Positions 1 to 14,348 of a stretch of 64,000 nucleotides of DNA are shown here, in pieces. Within the stretch, counting starts at the first letter, position 1; every line of letters starts with the position of its first letter. The translations under genes were made by a program, and so were the position numbers. The DNA is from Dehalococcoidia bacterium. Lineage in GTDB: Bacteria > Chloroflexota > Dehalococcoidia > Bin125. The notes under the pieces are model-generated. The model saw nothing but the letters and a program-made list of their open reading frames with translations. It searched no databases and had not been told where the DNA came from. The stretch spans positions 248,001 to 312,000 of the forward strand of contig JAJDWB010000019.1 of the NCBI GenBank assembly GCA_022825855.1. Direction: 5' to 3'.

Positions 1-2
1 TC

Positions 3-1292
3 AATCCTCGGCGCGGCGACATTGTCGAAGGCATCGTCGTGCACTGGTCCGGCTCGGCGTTGATCGTCGATGTCGGGGCCAAGTCCGAGGGCGTGGTGCA
101 CATGGAGGAGATGCGCTCGCTGACGGATACGGAGCGCGAAGCGCTGAAGACCGGCGATCCGGTGCACGTGTTCGTGACAGACTCGGAGTCGGAGGGCGGC
201 TCGCTGGAGCTGTCGATCGACCGGGCGCGTGGCGAGCAGGGCTGGCACGAGTTGCAGCGCCGCTTCGATGAGAACGAGGTCTTCGACGCGCGGGTGACCG
301 GCTCGAACAAGGGCGGTCTGCTGGTCAATGTCGAGGGCGTGAACGCGTTCGTGCCGCTGTCGCAGATCGTCGAAATCACGGGCGACCGCGAGCAGGCGAT
401 TGCGCAGCTCTCGGAGTACGAGGGGCGCACGCTGCGTTTCAAGGTGATCGAGATCAACCGCCGCCGCAACCGCGTGATTCTGTCGGAGCGAGCGGCAGTG
501 CAGGAATGGCGCGCCGAGCAGAAGGAGCGCCTGCTGGACGAGTTGCAGGAGGGCGAGATTCGCACCGGGCGGATCACGAGCATCCGCTCGTTCGGCGTGT
601 TCGTCGACCTGGGCGGGGCGGACGGCCTGGCGCATCTCTCCGAGCTGAGCTGGGAGCGGGACGTCGATCCGGAGACGATGTTCAGCATCGGCCAGACGAT
701 CGACGTCTACATCACCAAGATCGACAAGGAATCGAAGAAGATCGGCCTCTCCGTGCGTCGGGCGTCGCCCGAGCAGTGGGACGAGGTCGTGGGCAAGTTC
801 GAGGTCGGCGACATCGTGCCGTCGGTGGTGACCAAGCTGGTCACGTTCGGCGCGTTCGCGCGGCTCGAGGGCCCGGTCGAGGGCCTGGTCCACGTATCGG
901 AACTGGCCGACCGGCGGATCACGCATCCGCGCGAGGTCGTGCTTGAGAACGACGTGATTCCGGCGAAGATCGTGCGGATCGAGCGCGATCGGCATCGGCT
1001 GGGCCTGTCGCTGCGGCAGGCGCGGACGGACGCCGAGCGTCTGGGCTGGGTGTTCAACCACGAAGGCGGGATCGCGAGGATGCCGGACGACGTGGCCGAG
1101 CGCTTCGGCATTGCCCAGGAGCCGGCGCCGGAGCAGCCGCCCGAGCCGGAACCGTCGGAAGATCCGTCGCGCGGAGCCGACGAGGCTCAGCCGCAAGAGG
1201 CGCCGCAGGAGCCGGTGCGGGCCGTGTCGGCGATGCAGGAGGCGCTGGAGCGCGCCGGCGTCACCGAGCAGGACTTCGGCGGCGAGCGCTAG
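3..1292 (+). CDS. rpsA: 30S ribosomal protein S1-like, 5'-truncated by the window edge
   Basis: The reading frame is open from the first bases of the window, so the true start lies upstream. The visible part holds four S1 (OB-fold) RNA-binding domains: about residues 4-75, 88-165, 180-252 and 262-340 of the visible protein. Each shows the G-x-V/I ... GL.H.SE pattern (for example DGLAHLSEL and EGLVHVSEL). A proline/glutamate-rich tail of about 70 residues follows. Four domains match the S1 of Gram-positive-like bacteria, which binds mRNA on the 30S subunit. A generic S1-domain RNA-binding protein is the alternative. Confidence 0.85.
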   Translation, partial: NPRRGDIVEGIVVHWSGSALIVDVGAKSEGVVHMEEMRSLTDTEREALKTGDPVHVFVTDSESEGGSLELSIDRARGEQGWHELQRRFDENEVFDARVTGSNKGGLLVNVEGVNAFVPLSQIVEITGDREQAIAQLSEYEGRTLRFKVIEINRRRNRVILSERAAVQEWRAEQKERLLDELQEGEIRTGRITSIRSFGVFVDLGGADGLAHLSELSWERDVDPETMFSIGQTIDVYITKIDKESKKIGLSVRRASPEQWDEVVGKFEVGDIVPSVVTKLVTFGAFARLEGPVEGLVHVSELADRRITHPREVVLENDVIPAKIVRIERDRHRLGLSLRQARTDAERLGWVFNHEGGIARMPDDVAERFGIAQEPAPEQPPEPEPSEDPSRGADEAQPQEAPQEPVRAVSAMQEALERAGVTEQDFGGER

Positions 1293-1455
1293 CCAGAAGC
1301 GCGACGGTCGGAAGCCCCCACTCTGCCTGTCCAAACGGGTCCCGGCGCACAGGCCGAGGCTGGGGAACAACGGGTTTGAACGCGGTTGGCTCTGATAGGC
1401 TGACCGTATCTCGCGAGCGGCCGGGTTGCGGCTGCATCGTGTACTGGAGACTGCC

Positions 1456-4065
<2,610 letters not shown>

Positions 4066-4122
4066 TCCCCTGACTTCTCCGCCAGGCCGCCGCTGAGCGC
4101 GTCTGCCGCGTGGGTCGCTGAG

Positions 4123-4509
4123 TTAGCCGCTTGCGGGTCGCTGGACCAGGACCCAGCCGTTGCCGTCGGGGTCGTGGAAGAGGGCCTGGTGGCCCCACAT
4201 CTGCTCGGTCGGCGGCTCGGAAAACTCGACGCCCTTGCCCGACCAGTCCTCGTAGGTCGCCTGGATGTCGTCGGTCCAGAGCACGTAGCCGCTGCTCGAG
4301 CCGGGCTGCGCCCCGTCGGGGTCGAAGGCGCCGAAGTTGGCGAGCACGAACTGGACTTCGTCCTCGGGCAGCTTGACCGTGATCCAGCGCAGCTCGGGAC
4401 CCATCGGATCGTCCATGATCTTCTGCATGCCCAGCTTCTCCGTGTACCAGCTCAGGGCCGCCTGTTGGTCGGAGACCTGGATCGGGACGATTGAGAGTCG
4501 GACGGACAT
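4123..4509 (-). CDS. VOC-family (glyoxalase/bleomycin-resistance fold) protein
   Basis: A 128-residue single-domain VOC protein with paired beta-alpha-beta-beta-beta modules. Visible marks are SWYTEKLG near the N-terminus and the closing FHDPDGNGWVLVQ, where the metal-ligand Glu of true glyoxalase I is replaced, so glyoxalase activity is doubtful. The start at 4509 is preferred over 4554 because a GAAAGG ribosome-binding site precedes it and the upstream residues are low-complexity. It sits convergent to clpC and just downstream of rodA on the minus strand. The substrate cannot be deduced. Confidence 0.8.
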   Translation of the reverse strand: MSVRLSIVPIQVSDQQAALSWYTEKLGMQKIMDDPMGPELRWITVKLPEDEVQFVLANFGAFDPDGAQPGSSSGYVLWTDDIQATYEDWSGKGVEFSEPPTEQMWGHQALFHDPDGNGWVLVQRPASG

Positions 4510-4550
4510 CGGGGCGGCCTTTCGGTTGGGCGGGAGAGCGGGCGTGCCGG

Positions 4551-5672
4551 TCAATGGACCGAGCCGCGGCGGGCGTCGTCCTGCCAGGCGAGCACGCTCT
4601 GCAGCAGGCCCAGGCCGAAGAAGAATACCAACAGCGACGAGTTGCCGGTGCTGATGAAGGGCAGCGGCAGACCGGTCACGGGTATCAGGCGGATGTTGAT
4701 CGCCACGTTGATGAAGACCTGGATCGCAATCATCGTGATCATGCCGACGGCGAGCAACTGACCCAGGGGCTCGCCGGCTTTGCCGACGACCCGCAGCATG
4801 CGCAAGAGCAGCAGCAGGAAGAGCAGGAAGAGGGCCATCGCGCCGACGAAGCCGAGTTCCTCGCTGAGCACGCTGAAGATGAAGTCGGTGGTCTGGATGC
4901 GGACGAAGTCAAGCTGAGTTTGGGTACCCTCGGTCAGGCCCTGACCCCAGAGTCCGCCGGAGCCGACCGAGGTCTCGGCCTGGATCACGTTGAAACCGGC
5001 GCCCTGAGGGTCGGACTCGGGATCAATGAAGGCGCGGATACGGTCGCGCTGGTAATCCTGGACACCGGCGGCGAGACCAACCGGGACAAGGCAGAGGCCA
5101 ATCGCGGCCAGGGTGGCGTAGTGCCGCAGCCGCGCGCCGGCAAACAGCGTCATCACCAACCAGAGGGCCATGAAGACCACGGCCGAACCGGCGTCGGGCT
5201 CGATGAAGACCAGCGCCGCCGGCAAGGCGGCGATGCCCAGCGAGAGCAGGAAGAAGCGGAACTCCTGCAGCCGGTCACGGTAGTCGGTGAGGAACTTGCC
5301 CAGGCCGATGATCGTCATCAGCTTGCCGATCTCGGAGGCCTGGACCACGGTGAAGCCGAGATCGAACCAGCGCCGCGACCCGAACTCGTCGCTGCCGAGG
5401 AAGAGCACGGCAACCAGCACGATGATGCCGAACCCGTAGGCGAGCCAGCCGAGGGCGTCGATCAGGCGGTAGTCGACGCGGGTCAGGGCAACCATTGCCA
5501 GCGCGCCGACGAGCGCGAAAATGATGTGGCGCTGCACGGAGCTGGAGAGCACGACGCCTTCCGCGCCGCGGGGCAGCGAGGCGGAGTAGATCACGAGCGC
5601 GCCGTATCCGGCCAGCGCCAGCGCCGCGATCAGGATCAGCGGATCGAAGTGACGCCAGGAGTGTCCGACCAT
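4551..5672 (-). CDS. rodA: Rod shape-determining peptidoglycan polymerase RodA
   Basis: SEDS-family glycosyltransferase that polymerises lipid II during lateral wall growth. The 373-residue protein is almost entirely membrane helices (about ten) and carries the SEDS signature near the C-terminus (GLPLPFISTGNSSLL). It follows the PBP2 gene by 9 bases, so the polymerase and its cognate transpeptidase are co-expressed. Gene order mreB-mreC-mreD-mrdA-rodA is the classical elongasome arrangement, which favours RodA over FtsW or SpoVE. Confidence 0.95.
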   Translation of the reverse strand: MVGHSWRHFDPLILIAALALAGYGALVIYSASLPRGAEGVVLSSSVQRHIIFALVGALAMVALTRVDYRLIDALGWLAYGFGIIVLVAVLFLGSDEFGSRRWFDLGFTVVQASEIGKLMTIIGLGKFLTDYRDRLQEFRFFLLSLGIAALPAALVFIEPDAGSAVVFMALWLVMTLFAGARLRHYATLAAIGLCLVPVGLAAGVQDYQRDRIRAFIDPESDPQGAGFNVIQAETSVGSGGLWGQGLTEGTQTQLDFVRIQTTDFIFSVLSEELGFVGAMALFLLFLLLLLRMLRVVGKAGEPLGQLLAVGMITMIAIQVFINVAINIRLIPVTGLPLPFISTGNSSLLVFFFGLGLLQSVLAWQDDARRGSVH

Positions 5673-5681
5673 CGCCTGCCC

Positions 5682-7769
5682 CTATCTCGAGCGTTCGCGG
5701 ACGGCGGAGTAGAGGCGCTCGTACTCTTCGTCCGTGATCGCGACTCGGGCGTAGGGCGGAGGGATCGCGGTCGAGAGCGCGCCGCTCGTTTCCGCCCAGG
5801 CGCGAAGGATCTCGCCGCCGGCGCCGGCGGCGAGATAGCCGGCCGAGAACTCGAAGAAGACGACCATCGCAATCTGCGGGTCGTCGAACGGCGCGAAGGC
5901 GATGAACCAGCCGTGGGTCGGGCCCTCTTCCTCGCCCGAGACCGCGGTGCCGGTCTGATTGAACTCGGCGGTGCCGGTTTTGCCGCCGATCAACATCTCG
6001 GGCATCGCCACGAGCGCATCGTGGCAGGTACCCATCAGCGTGCAAAGCGCCATGCCCTCGCGCACGATGCGCAGGATCTCGGGGTCGATGTCGAGCTGAT
6101 TGCGCACGACCGGCTGCCAGGGCTGGACGACGCGGCCCTCGGTATCGATTAACTCCTTGACCACGCGCGGCTCGTAGACGGTGCCGCCGTTAGCGATCGC
6201 GGCGGTCGCGACCGCCATCTGCAACGGGGTGACGGTGGTGAATCCCTGGCCGATCGCCATGTTGTAGGTGTCGCCGTCGCGCCACTCTTCGCCGAAGGCT
6301 GCGAGCTTCTGTTCGGCCGACGTGATCAGGCCCGCCGCCTCGCCGACGAGGTCGACGCCGGTCGGCGCGTCGAAGCCGATCTCTCGCGCCCAATGGGCCA
6401 GCGCCTCGTTGCCGACGCCGTCAAACTCGACATCGCCGGCGACGATGTCGTCGTCGGCCAGCTCGTCGACGCGTTCCTGCTCCACCGGATGTCGCGGCGG
6501 ATTCTCGGGATTGCGATAAGGATGGCCGCCGGCGACGTAGTAGAAGTAGACGTTAGACGACTCGGCCAGCGCCGTGCGGATGTTGAAGACGCCCTGGGTC
6601 GTGTCGCCGAAGCGGTAGATGATGCCGGGCGAGAGTTCGTTGTGGACTTCGAGCACGCCGGGCGAGTAGATCTTCGTCTCGGGCGTGATCGTCTCCTCGG
6701 CCAGCCCGGCGATGGCGGTCACGACCTTGAAGATCGAGCCGGGCGGGAACTGGTCCTGGATGGCGTGATTCTTGAGCGGCTGTCCCGGATCGTCGAGCAA
6801 CTCCCGGTACTGGTCGGTGGTAATGCCCTCGTAGATGTTGACGTCGTAGTTGGGTACCGAGACCATCGCCAGGACCTGGCCGCTGTGGATGTCGAGCACC
6901 ACGGCCGATGCGTAGAGCGACGCGCCGATCTGATCGGTCAGGATCTGCTCGATCCGCTGCTGCAGTTCGATGTCGATGGTCAGGACGGCGCTGAGTCCGG
7001 GCCTGGGCGGCGAGTGGTCGAGCGTGCGCAGGATGTTGCCGACCGCGTCCACCTCGACAATGTCGCGTCCGGCCGTGCCCCGCAGCTGCCGCTCGTAGGC
7101 CGCTTCGACGCCGGCCCGGCCAATCTGGTCGCTGTACAGGTAGCGCTCGCCGGAGAGTTCCTCGTACTCCTGCTCGGTGATCTTGCCGACATAGCCGAGG
7201 ATGTGTCCGAGCAGCCGGCCGTACTCGTAGCGGCGGAAGGAGGTCGTGTCGACGCTCACGCCGGGCAGCGCGGAGCGACGCGAGGTGACCTCGATCACCT
7301 GCGCGGGCGTGGGCTCCTCGTGGACCAGGAGCGGCAGGAATGGGTCGTTCGAGTACTTGCGCTCCCAGATTTCCTGCTCGAGCCGCCAGGCCTGAAGCTC
7401 GAACATCTCAGCGAGCTCCTCGGACACGTTCGAGACCTCGTCGTCGGGGATCTCGGCGGCGACGAGCGTGATCTGGTAAGCCGGGGCGTTCTCGACGAGC
7501 AGGTTGTGATCGGCGTCGTAGATTAGTCCGCGGGCCGGCGGGAGCTGGATCGTGCGCACGCGGTTGCTGGCCGCCCGGGCGACATACTCGTCGTGCTGCA
7601 GGATCTGCAGCCGCACGAGCTGGACGGTGAGGATGCCGAAGAGCAGCAGGATGAATCCGGCCAGCAGCCAGACCTTGAAGCGAACGGGGAAGCCCTCGCC
7701 GTGGTCGGGATGCTGGGCGTACTCGCGGGCAACGCCCTCCGACTTGCCGGGACGTGGTCGGCGTTGCAC
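5682..7769 (-). CDS. mrdA: Penicillin-binding protein 2 (elongation transpeptidase)
   Basis: Class B PBP that cross-links peptidoglycan with RodA. One N-terminal membrane helix (about 30-55), a pedestal domain, then the transpeptidase domain with all three active-site motifs: SIFK (nucleophilic Ser), SSN and KTG. An in-frame extension runs upstream into mreD, but the GTG at 7769 is taken as the start because it overlaps the mreD stop (TAGTG), a typical translational-coupling junction, and leaves a normal 695-residue protein. Expected in the cytoplasmic membrane with its catalytic domain outside. Confidence 0.94.
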   Translation of the reverse strand: MQRRPRPGKSEGVAREYAQHPDHGEGFPVRFKVWLLAGFILLLFGILTVQLVRLQILQHDEYVARAASNRVRTIQLPPARGLIYDADHNLLVENAPAYQITLVAAEIPDDEVSNVSEELAEMFELQAWRLEQEIWERKYSNDPFLPLLVHEEPTPAQVIEVTSRRSALPGVSVDTTSFRRYEYGRLLGHILGYVGKITEQEYEELSGERYLYSDQIGRAGVEAAYERQLRGTAGRDIVEVDAVGNILRTLDHSPPRPGLSAVLTIDIELQQRIEQILTDQIGASLYASAVVLDIHSGQVLAMVSVPNYDVNIYEGITTDQYRELLDDPGQPLKNHAIQDQFPPGSIFKVVTAIAGLAEETITPETKIYSPGVLEVHNELSPGIIYRFGDTTQGVFNIRTALAESSNVYFYYVAGGHPYRNPENPPRHPVEQERVDELADDDIVAGDVEFDGVGNEALAHWAREIGFDAPTGVDLVGEAAGLITSAEQKLAAFGEEWRDGDTYNMAIGQGFTTVTPLQMAVATAAIANGGTVYEPRVVKELIDTEGRVVQPWQPVVRNQLDIDPEILRIVREGMALCTLMGTCHDALVAMPEMLIGGKTGTAEFNQTGTAVSGEEEGPTHGWFIAFAPFDDPQIAMVVFFEFSAGYLAAGAGGEILRAWAETSGALSTAIPPPYARVAITDEEYERLYSAVRERSR

Positions 7770-8314
7770 TAGAACGAAGCCGATCGCGAGGACGCGGCCA
7801 GCGAGGCCGCGCCCGACGTGGGAATGCGCACCAACCAATAGACGACCGCGCCGACCAGCATGTTCCCCAGCAAGCCGCCGAGCATGACCGTGCGCAGGGC
7901 GGCGATCCAGTTCACGCCGGTCGTCGAGATCTCGACCGCGATCGCATGCGCCGTGAAGTGGAGCAGCGTGGCCACGCCGATCAAGACGATGGTCATCGCC
8001 CACTCCAGCGGAATCGGCGTGAATCGAGGCGAGGCGGGGGACGAATTCCAGGTCAGGGCGGCAAGTCCAATCGGCGCCAGTGCGGCCACCGACTCGGCCA
8101 TCCCCTGGTAGGCAAGCAGGCCCAGTCCGACGCCGGCCAGGGGAATCATGACCAGCGTCTCAATCGGCGGACGGACGATCGCCCAGCAGCAGAGCAGAAC
8201 CAGCGGCAGATGGGGACCGACGCCGAAGATGGCGAACGATCCGCTGGTGGAGGTCTGGAAGACAATCAGCAGGAAGAGTCCGCCCAGCAGCAGCGGCCAA
8301 CGCAGCAGGTGCAT
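7769..8314 (-). CDS. mreD: Rod shape-determining protein MreD
   Basis: Hydrophobic 181-residue membrane protein with about five predicted helices. MreD proteins diverge strongly in sequence, so the call rests on size, topology and position between mreC (2-bp gap) and the PBP2 gene (1-base stop/start overlap). It is a membrane component of the elongasome linking cytoplasmic MreB to the wall synthases. Confidence 0.88.
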   Translation of the reverse strand: MHLLRWPLLLGGLFLLIVFQTSTSGSFAIFGVGPHLPLVLLCCWAIVRPPIETLVMIPLAGVGLGLLAYQGMAESVAALAPIGLAALTWNSSPASPRFTPIPLEWAMTIVLIGVATLLHFTAHAIAVEISTTGVNWIAALRTVMLGGLLGNMLVGAVVYWLVRIPTSGAASLAASSRSASF

Positions 8315-8316
8315 CG

Positions 8317-9192
8317 TCAGCCTCCGTCCGCGCCGGCGGCGACCGGTTCGAGAATGGTCAGGTCGGGCGGCGGGATCGAGAGCTGGACCAGGACCTGCTC
8401 GATCTGCTCAAGCGGGGCGATCGGCTCGAGCACCACGTGCCGGAAGGCGTCCTGCACGGCGCCCTCGGCGGCCGAGACGCGGCCCACGGGCAGACCCTGG
8501 GGGAACTCGCCGTCGAGCCCCGAGGTGACGAAGATGTGTCCCAGTTCGACCTCGGAGGTCCAGGGAATGCGCACCTCGAGGTTGCCCAGGGTGTCGCCGG
8601 TGGCCACGACCTCGCTGCGCGACGGTTGATGGAAGACGCGGATCGCGCTGTCGGGATCGGTGATCAGCCGGACGAACGCCGTGCGCGGCCGAACATCGAC
8701 GACCTGGCCGATCAGCGTGCCGCCTCCGGCGAGCACGGGCAGGCCGACGCGCAGGCCGTCGGTCGAGCCGCGGTCGATGCCGATGATCGTGCGCAATCCG
8801 GTCAGGTCGCGGGTCGTGACGTAGGCGGTGATCGTCACCGCGTCGGTCTCGGCCTGGACTTCGAGCAGCGCCTGCCGGGCGCGGACCTGGATCTGTTCCT
8901 CGCGCAGGCGGGCGTTCTCGGCTTCAAGCTGTTCGATCCGCGAGCGCAGCGCGCGGTTCTCGGTGTCGAGCCGCCCGAAATCGTCGAGGTCGCTGAGCAG
9001 GTTGGAGATCGGTTCGCCCGCCTGCCGGAAGAGGCGCTGGACCGGATTGAGCGCGGAGGAGGCGGTGTCTTCGATCGTCGCCGCCCAGCCGATCAGTCCG
9101 AGCACGGCGAGCAGCACGGTCAGCAGCGTGATGCCGATCAGCCAGCGGGTGCGCGCGCCGAGGAAGCGAAGCAGAGCGCCGAGCAGTGGCAC
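8317..9192 (-). CDS. mreC: Rod shape-determining protein MreC
   Basis: 291 residues: a membrane helix (about 15-40), a coiled coil (about 70-115, dense in E/R/L), then the paired beta-barrel MreC domain with RTIIGIDRGSTDGLRVG and the late GLPVGRV segment. MreC activates PBP2-RodA from the outer face of the membrane. The GTG at 9192 is the start. Gene order and spacing place it in one transcript with mreB, mreD, mrdA and rodA. Confidence 0.94.
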   Translation of the reverse strand: MPLLGALLRFLGARTRWLIGITLLTVLLAVLGLIGWAATIEDTASSALNPVQRLFRQAGEPISNLLSDLDDFGRLDTENRALRSRIEQLEAENARLREEQIQVRARQALLEVQAETDAVTITAYVTTRDLTGLRTIIGIDRGSTDGLRVGLPVLAGGGTLIGQVVDVRPRTAFVRLITDPDSAIRVFHQPSRSEVVATGDTLGNLEVRIPWTSEVELGHIFVTSGLDGEFPQGLPVGRVSAAEGAVQDAFRHVVLEPIAPLEQIEQVLVQLSIPPPDLTILEPVAAGADGG

Positions 9193-9220
9193 ATGAACCC
9201 GCCAATCCTGGGCGCTCCGG

Positions 9221-10279
9221 TTAGCGCCGTCCGGCCAGCACCTGGCCGTCGCCGGCGGCGAGCGCGCGGGTTTCGTTGAGCGCCTCCGCGCAGCCGCGTA
9301 CGACGCAGGTCAGGGGCGAGTCGGCCTTGAAGACGGGGAACTTGGTCTCCTGCGACATGCGCCGATCGAGACCGGCCAGATGCGCGCCGCCTCCGGCCAG
9401 GGCGACGCCCTGTTCCATGATGTCGGGAATCAGTTCGGGCGGCGTGATCTCCATCGTGCGCACGACCGCCTCCATGATCGAACTGACGGCGCTGGAAATC
9501 GCGTCGCGCAACTCGACGGTCGTGACGTTGACGATCTTGGGCATCGACGTCGAGAGGTCGCGGCCGCTGATCGTCACGTCGCGCTCCTCTTCCAGCGGGA
9601 ATGCCGAGGCGCCGGCGATCTTGATCTTCTCGGCCGAGGCCTCGCCGATCTGGATGTTGTGGACGTGTCGGGCGTAGGAAATGATCGTCTGGTCAATCTC
9701 GTCGCCGGCAACCCGGGTCGAGGTACTGACGACCATGCCGCCCATCGAGCAGACGGCGACTTCGGTGGTGCCGCCGCCGATGTCGACGACGATGCTGCCG
9801 GTCGACTCGAAGATCGGCAGGCCGGCGCCGATCGCGGCGGCCATCGGCTCTTCGATCAGGTGCACCTCGCGCGCGCCGGCCGAGCGCGTGGCCTCGAAGA
9901 TGGCGCGCTTCTCGACCTCCGTGGCGCCGCCGGGGATACCGACCATCACGCGGGGCCGGCCGACGCCGATCCGGCTCTTCTGTAGCGCCTCGTGGATGAA
10001 GTGATTGAGCATCCGCGCGGTGACGTCGAAGTCGGAGATCACGCCGTCGCGCAGCGGGCGCGTGGCGACGATGTGGGCCGGCGTGCGCCCGACCATCGTC
10101 TTGGCCTGCTTGCCGATGGCGAGGACGGAGTTATCGATCCGGTTGATCGCGACGACCGAGGGCTCGTTGACGACGATGCCGCGTCCGCGGACGTAGACCA
10201 ACGTATTGGCGGTGCCCAGGTCGATGCCCACATCGGGCGAGAACCGTCGGGCCAACCAACCAAACGGCGACCAAGGCAT
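9221..10279 (-). CDS. mreB: Rod shape-determining actin homologue MreB
   Basis: Actin-fold ATPase that forms membrane-associated filaments and directs lateral wall insertion. The phosphate-1 loop (GIDLGTANTLVYV) lies at about residues 18-30, phosphate 2 at VVDIGGGTTEVAV, and an adenosine-motif equivalent at GVALAGGGAHLAG. Length (352) is normal. A GAGGAG ribosome-binding site lies 5 bases before the start. It is the first gene of the elongasome cluster, and its presence argues for a rod-shaped, walled cell. Confidence 0.97.
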   Translation of the reverse strand: MPWSPFGWLARRFSPDVGIDLGTANTLVYVRGRGIVVNEPSVVAINRIDNSVLAIGKQAKTMVGRTPAHIVATRPLRDGVISDFDVTARMLNHFIHEALQKSRIGVGRPRVMVGIPGGATEVEKRAIFEATRSAGAREVHLIEEPMAAAIGAGLPIFESTGSIVVDIGGGTTEVAVCSMGGMVVSTSTRVAGDEIDQTIISYARHVHNIQIGEASAEKIKIAGASAFPLEEERDVTISGRDLSTSMPKIVNVTTVELRDAISSAVSSIMEAVVRTMEITPPELIPDIMEQGVALAGGGAHLAGLDRRMSQETKFPVFKADSPLTCVVRGCAEALNETRALAAGDGQVLAGRR

Positions 10280-10422
10280 CAGGACTCCTCAAGCTCCTGC
10301 CGCACCCATCGCGCACGGTCGCGATCATCAGTCAACGATACGCCCCGGCAGCAGGTCCGAATCGACATATTCCAGCGTACCGGTTATCCGCGCTGGGTCA
10401 TTACTGCATTACTGGCATGACG
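10280..10422. promoter_or_regulatory. mreB upstream region / ligA downstream region
   Basis: 143 bases between mreB and ligA, both on the minus strand. Reading the minus strand, two TAnnnT boxes could serve mreB (TACGCT near 10375, TATCGT near 10337), but neither has a clear TTGACA-like -35. An exact 8-bp tandem repeat (CATTACTG twice) lies near 10400. No terminator hairpin with a T-run was seen after ligA. Confidence 0.35.
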
Positions 10423-12879
<2,457 letters not shown>

Positions 12880-12932
12880 TCAGTCCATTATACGAAGGCA
12901 GCTAGCCGAGCGGGTGCTGATACGCTCGGCCT
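12880..12932. promoter_or_regulatory. Divergent leaderless promoters of ligA (-) and hisH (+)
   Basis: Only 53 bases separate the two start codons. On the minus strand TATAAT (12892-12887) lies 7 bases from the ligA ATG. On the plus strand TACGCT (12921-12926) lies 6 bases from the hisH GTG. Neither start has a ribosome-binding site and neither box has a recognisable -35, so each promoter would occupy the other's upstream region. Mutually exclusive firing is possible. Confidence 0.55.
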
Positions 12933-13583
12933 GTGAGCGATCCACGGCTGGCCGAGTTGGACGTCATCATCCTCGACTACGGCGCGGGCAACCTGCGCTC
13001 GGTGGTCCGCGCGGTCGAGCGCGTCGGCGCGCGGCCCGAGGTGGCCTCGGTCGCGGCCGCCATGGATTCAGCCGATGTGGTGATCCTGCCCGGCGTCGGC
13101 GCCGCCGCCGATACGATGCGCAACCTGCGCGAGCGCAGCCTGGTCGAGCCGATCCGTGAATACCTCGAGGCCGACCGGCCCTTCCTCGGTGTCTGCATGG
13201 GACTGCAGGCTTTGATGACGGTCTCGGAGGAGGGCGGCGAGCATCCCTGCCTGGACGTGCTCGAGGGCCGCGTCGTGCGCCTGCCCGAGGGCCGCAAGAT
13301 TCCGCACATGGGCTGGAACCGGGTCGAACAGCTTCGTGCCACGCCGTTGTTCGAGGGCATTCCCCAGGGCGCGCATTTCTATTTCGTCCACTCCTACTAC
13401 TGCGACATGGCGAAGCGCGACGAGGTCGTGGCCACGACCAGTTACGGGACCGACGTCACCGCGGTAGTCGAGCGCGGCCGGCTCGCCGCGACCCAGTTTC
13501 ACCCGGAAAAGAGCGGTGCCTACGGTCTGCGCATCTACCGTAACTTCCTCAGCGGACACGCCGGCAACGGAGCGTCGCGATGA
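12933..13583 (+). CDS. hisH: Imidazole glycerol phosphate synthase, glutaminase subunit HisH
   Basis: Class I glutamine amidotransferase that passes ammonia to HisF in histidine synthesis. The nucleophile is Cys88 in GVCMGLQ; His190 and Glu192 (FHPEKSG) complete the triad. YGAGNLRS near the N-terminus is typical of HisH. 216 residues, GTG start. The TGA stop overlaps the hisA ATG (ATGA), so the operon is translationally coupled. HisH, HisA, HisF and HisI occur in order here, but hisG, D, C, B and E are not in the window. Confidence 0.96.
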   Translation: MSDPRLAELDVIILDYGAGNLRSVVRAVERVGARPEVASVAAAMDSADVVILPGVGAAADTMRNLRERSLVEPIREYLEADRPFLGVCMGLQALMTVSEEGGEHPCLDVLEGRVVRLPEGRKIPHMGWNRVEQLRATPLFEGIPQGAHFYFVHSYYCDMAKRDEVVATTSYGTDVTAVVERGRLAATQFHPEKSGAYGLRIYRNFLSGHAGNGASR

Positions 13584-14341
13584 GCGGGAGCCCGGCGCCC
13601 AACATGATCGACGTGCTGCCCGCGATCGATATCCGCGGCGGACGCTGCGTGCGCCTGGTCCAGGGCGACTACGAGCGGGAGACCGTGTTCGACGACGATC
13701 CGACCGCGCCGGCCCGCCGCTGGATCGACGCGGGCGCGGAGATGTTGCACGTGATCGACCTCGACGGCGCGCGCGAGGGCCGGGCGGCGAACGCGGAGAT
13801 AGTGGAGCAGATCGCGGCGCTGGGCAAGCCGGTCCAGGTGGGCGGCGGCATCCGCACCCTGGACACGGTGCGGCGCTATCTCGACAGCGGCGTGGCGCGG
13901 ATCATCGTGGGCACGGCGGCAGTCACCGATCGTCAGTTCCTGGGCGACGCGATCGAGCTCTGCGGCGCCGCACTGACCGTCTCGGTCGACGCGCGCGGCG
14001 GGCGGGTGGCGCTGAACGGTTGGACCGAGGCCTCGGAGCTGCCGGCGGTCGCGCTCATGCCCCAGCTCGAGGGGCTGGGCGTCAGGCGATTCATCTACAC
14101 GGACATCGCCTCGGACGGCATGCTCGGCGGCCACGACGAGGCCGAGTTCGCCCGCGTGGCCGCCGCGACCCGCGTGCCCGTGATCGCCGCCGGCGGGATC
14201 GCGCATCCGATGCAGATCCGCCGGCTGGCCGCCAACGGCGCCGCCGGCGTCGTGCTCGGACGGGCGCTCTACGACGGCCGTCTGTCGCTGGCCGACGCCT
14301 TCGACGCGGCCGCGGCCGGCATGCGCGAGCGGACTTGCTGA
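13580..14341 (+). CDS. hisA: ProFAR isomerase HisA
   Basis: TIM-barrel Amadori isomerase. Visible marks are [20 protein letters not shown] at the N-terminus with the catalytic Asp, the phosphate-binding GGGIRT segment, and the second catalytic Asp in [10 protein letters not shown]. No TrpF-like replacement of the motifs was noticed, but PriA-type dual function (common in actinobacteria) cannot be excluded by eye. It overlaps hisH by 4 bases and precedes hisF by 7. Confidence 0.95.
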   Translation: MSGSPAPNMIDVLPAIDIRGGRCVRLVQGDYERETVFDDDPTAPARRWIDAGAEMLHVIDLDGAREGRAANAEIVEQIAALGKPVQVGGGIRTLDTVRRYLDSGVARIIVGTAAVTDRQFLGDAIELCGAALTVSVDARGGRVALNGWTEASELPAVALMPQLEGLGVRRFIYTDIASDGMLGGHDEAEFARVAAATRVPVIAAGGIAHPMQIRRLAANGAAGVVLGRALYDGRLSLADAFDAAAAGMRERTC

Positions 14342-14348
14342 GTCGATC

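Noticed and set aside
4491-6152. 553-codon open frame on the plus strand over rodA and the PBP2 gene
   Set aside because: Mirror of the two membrane/wall genes; no recognisable domain, no ribosome-binding site.
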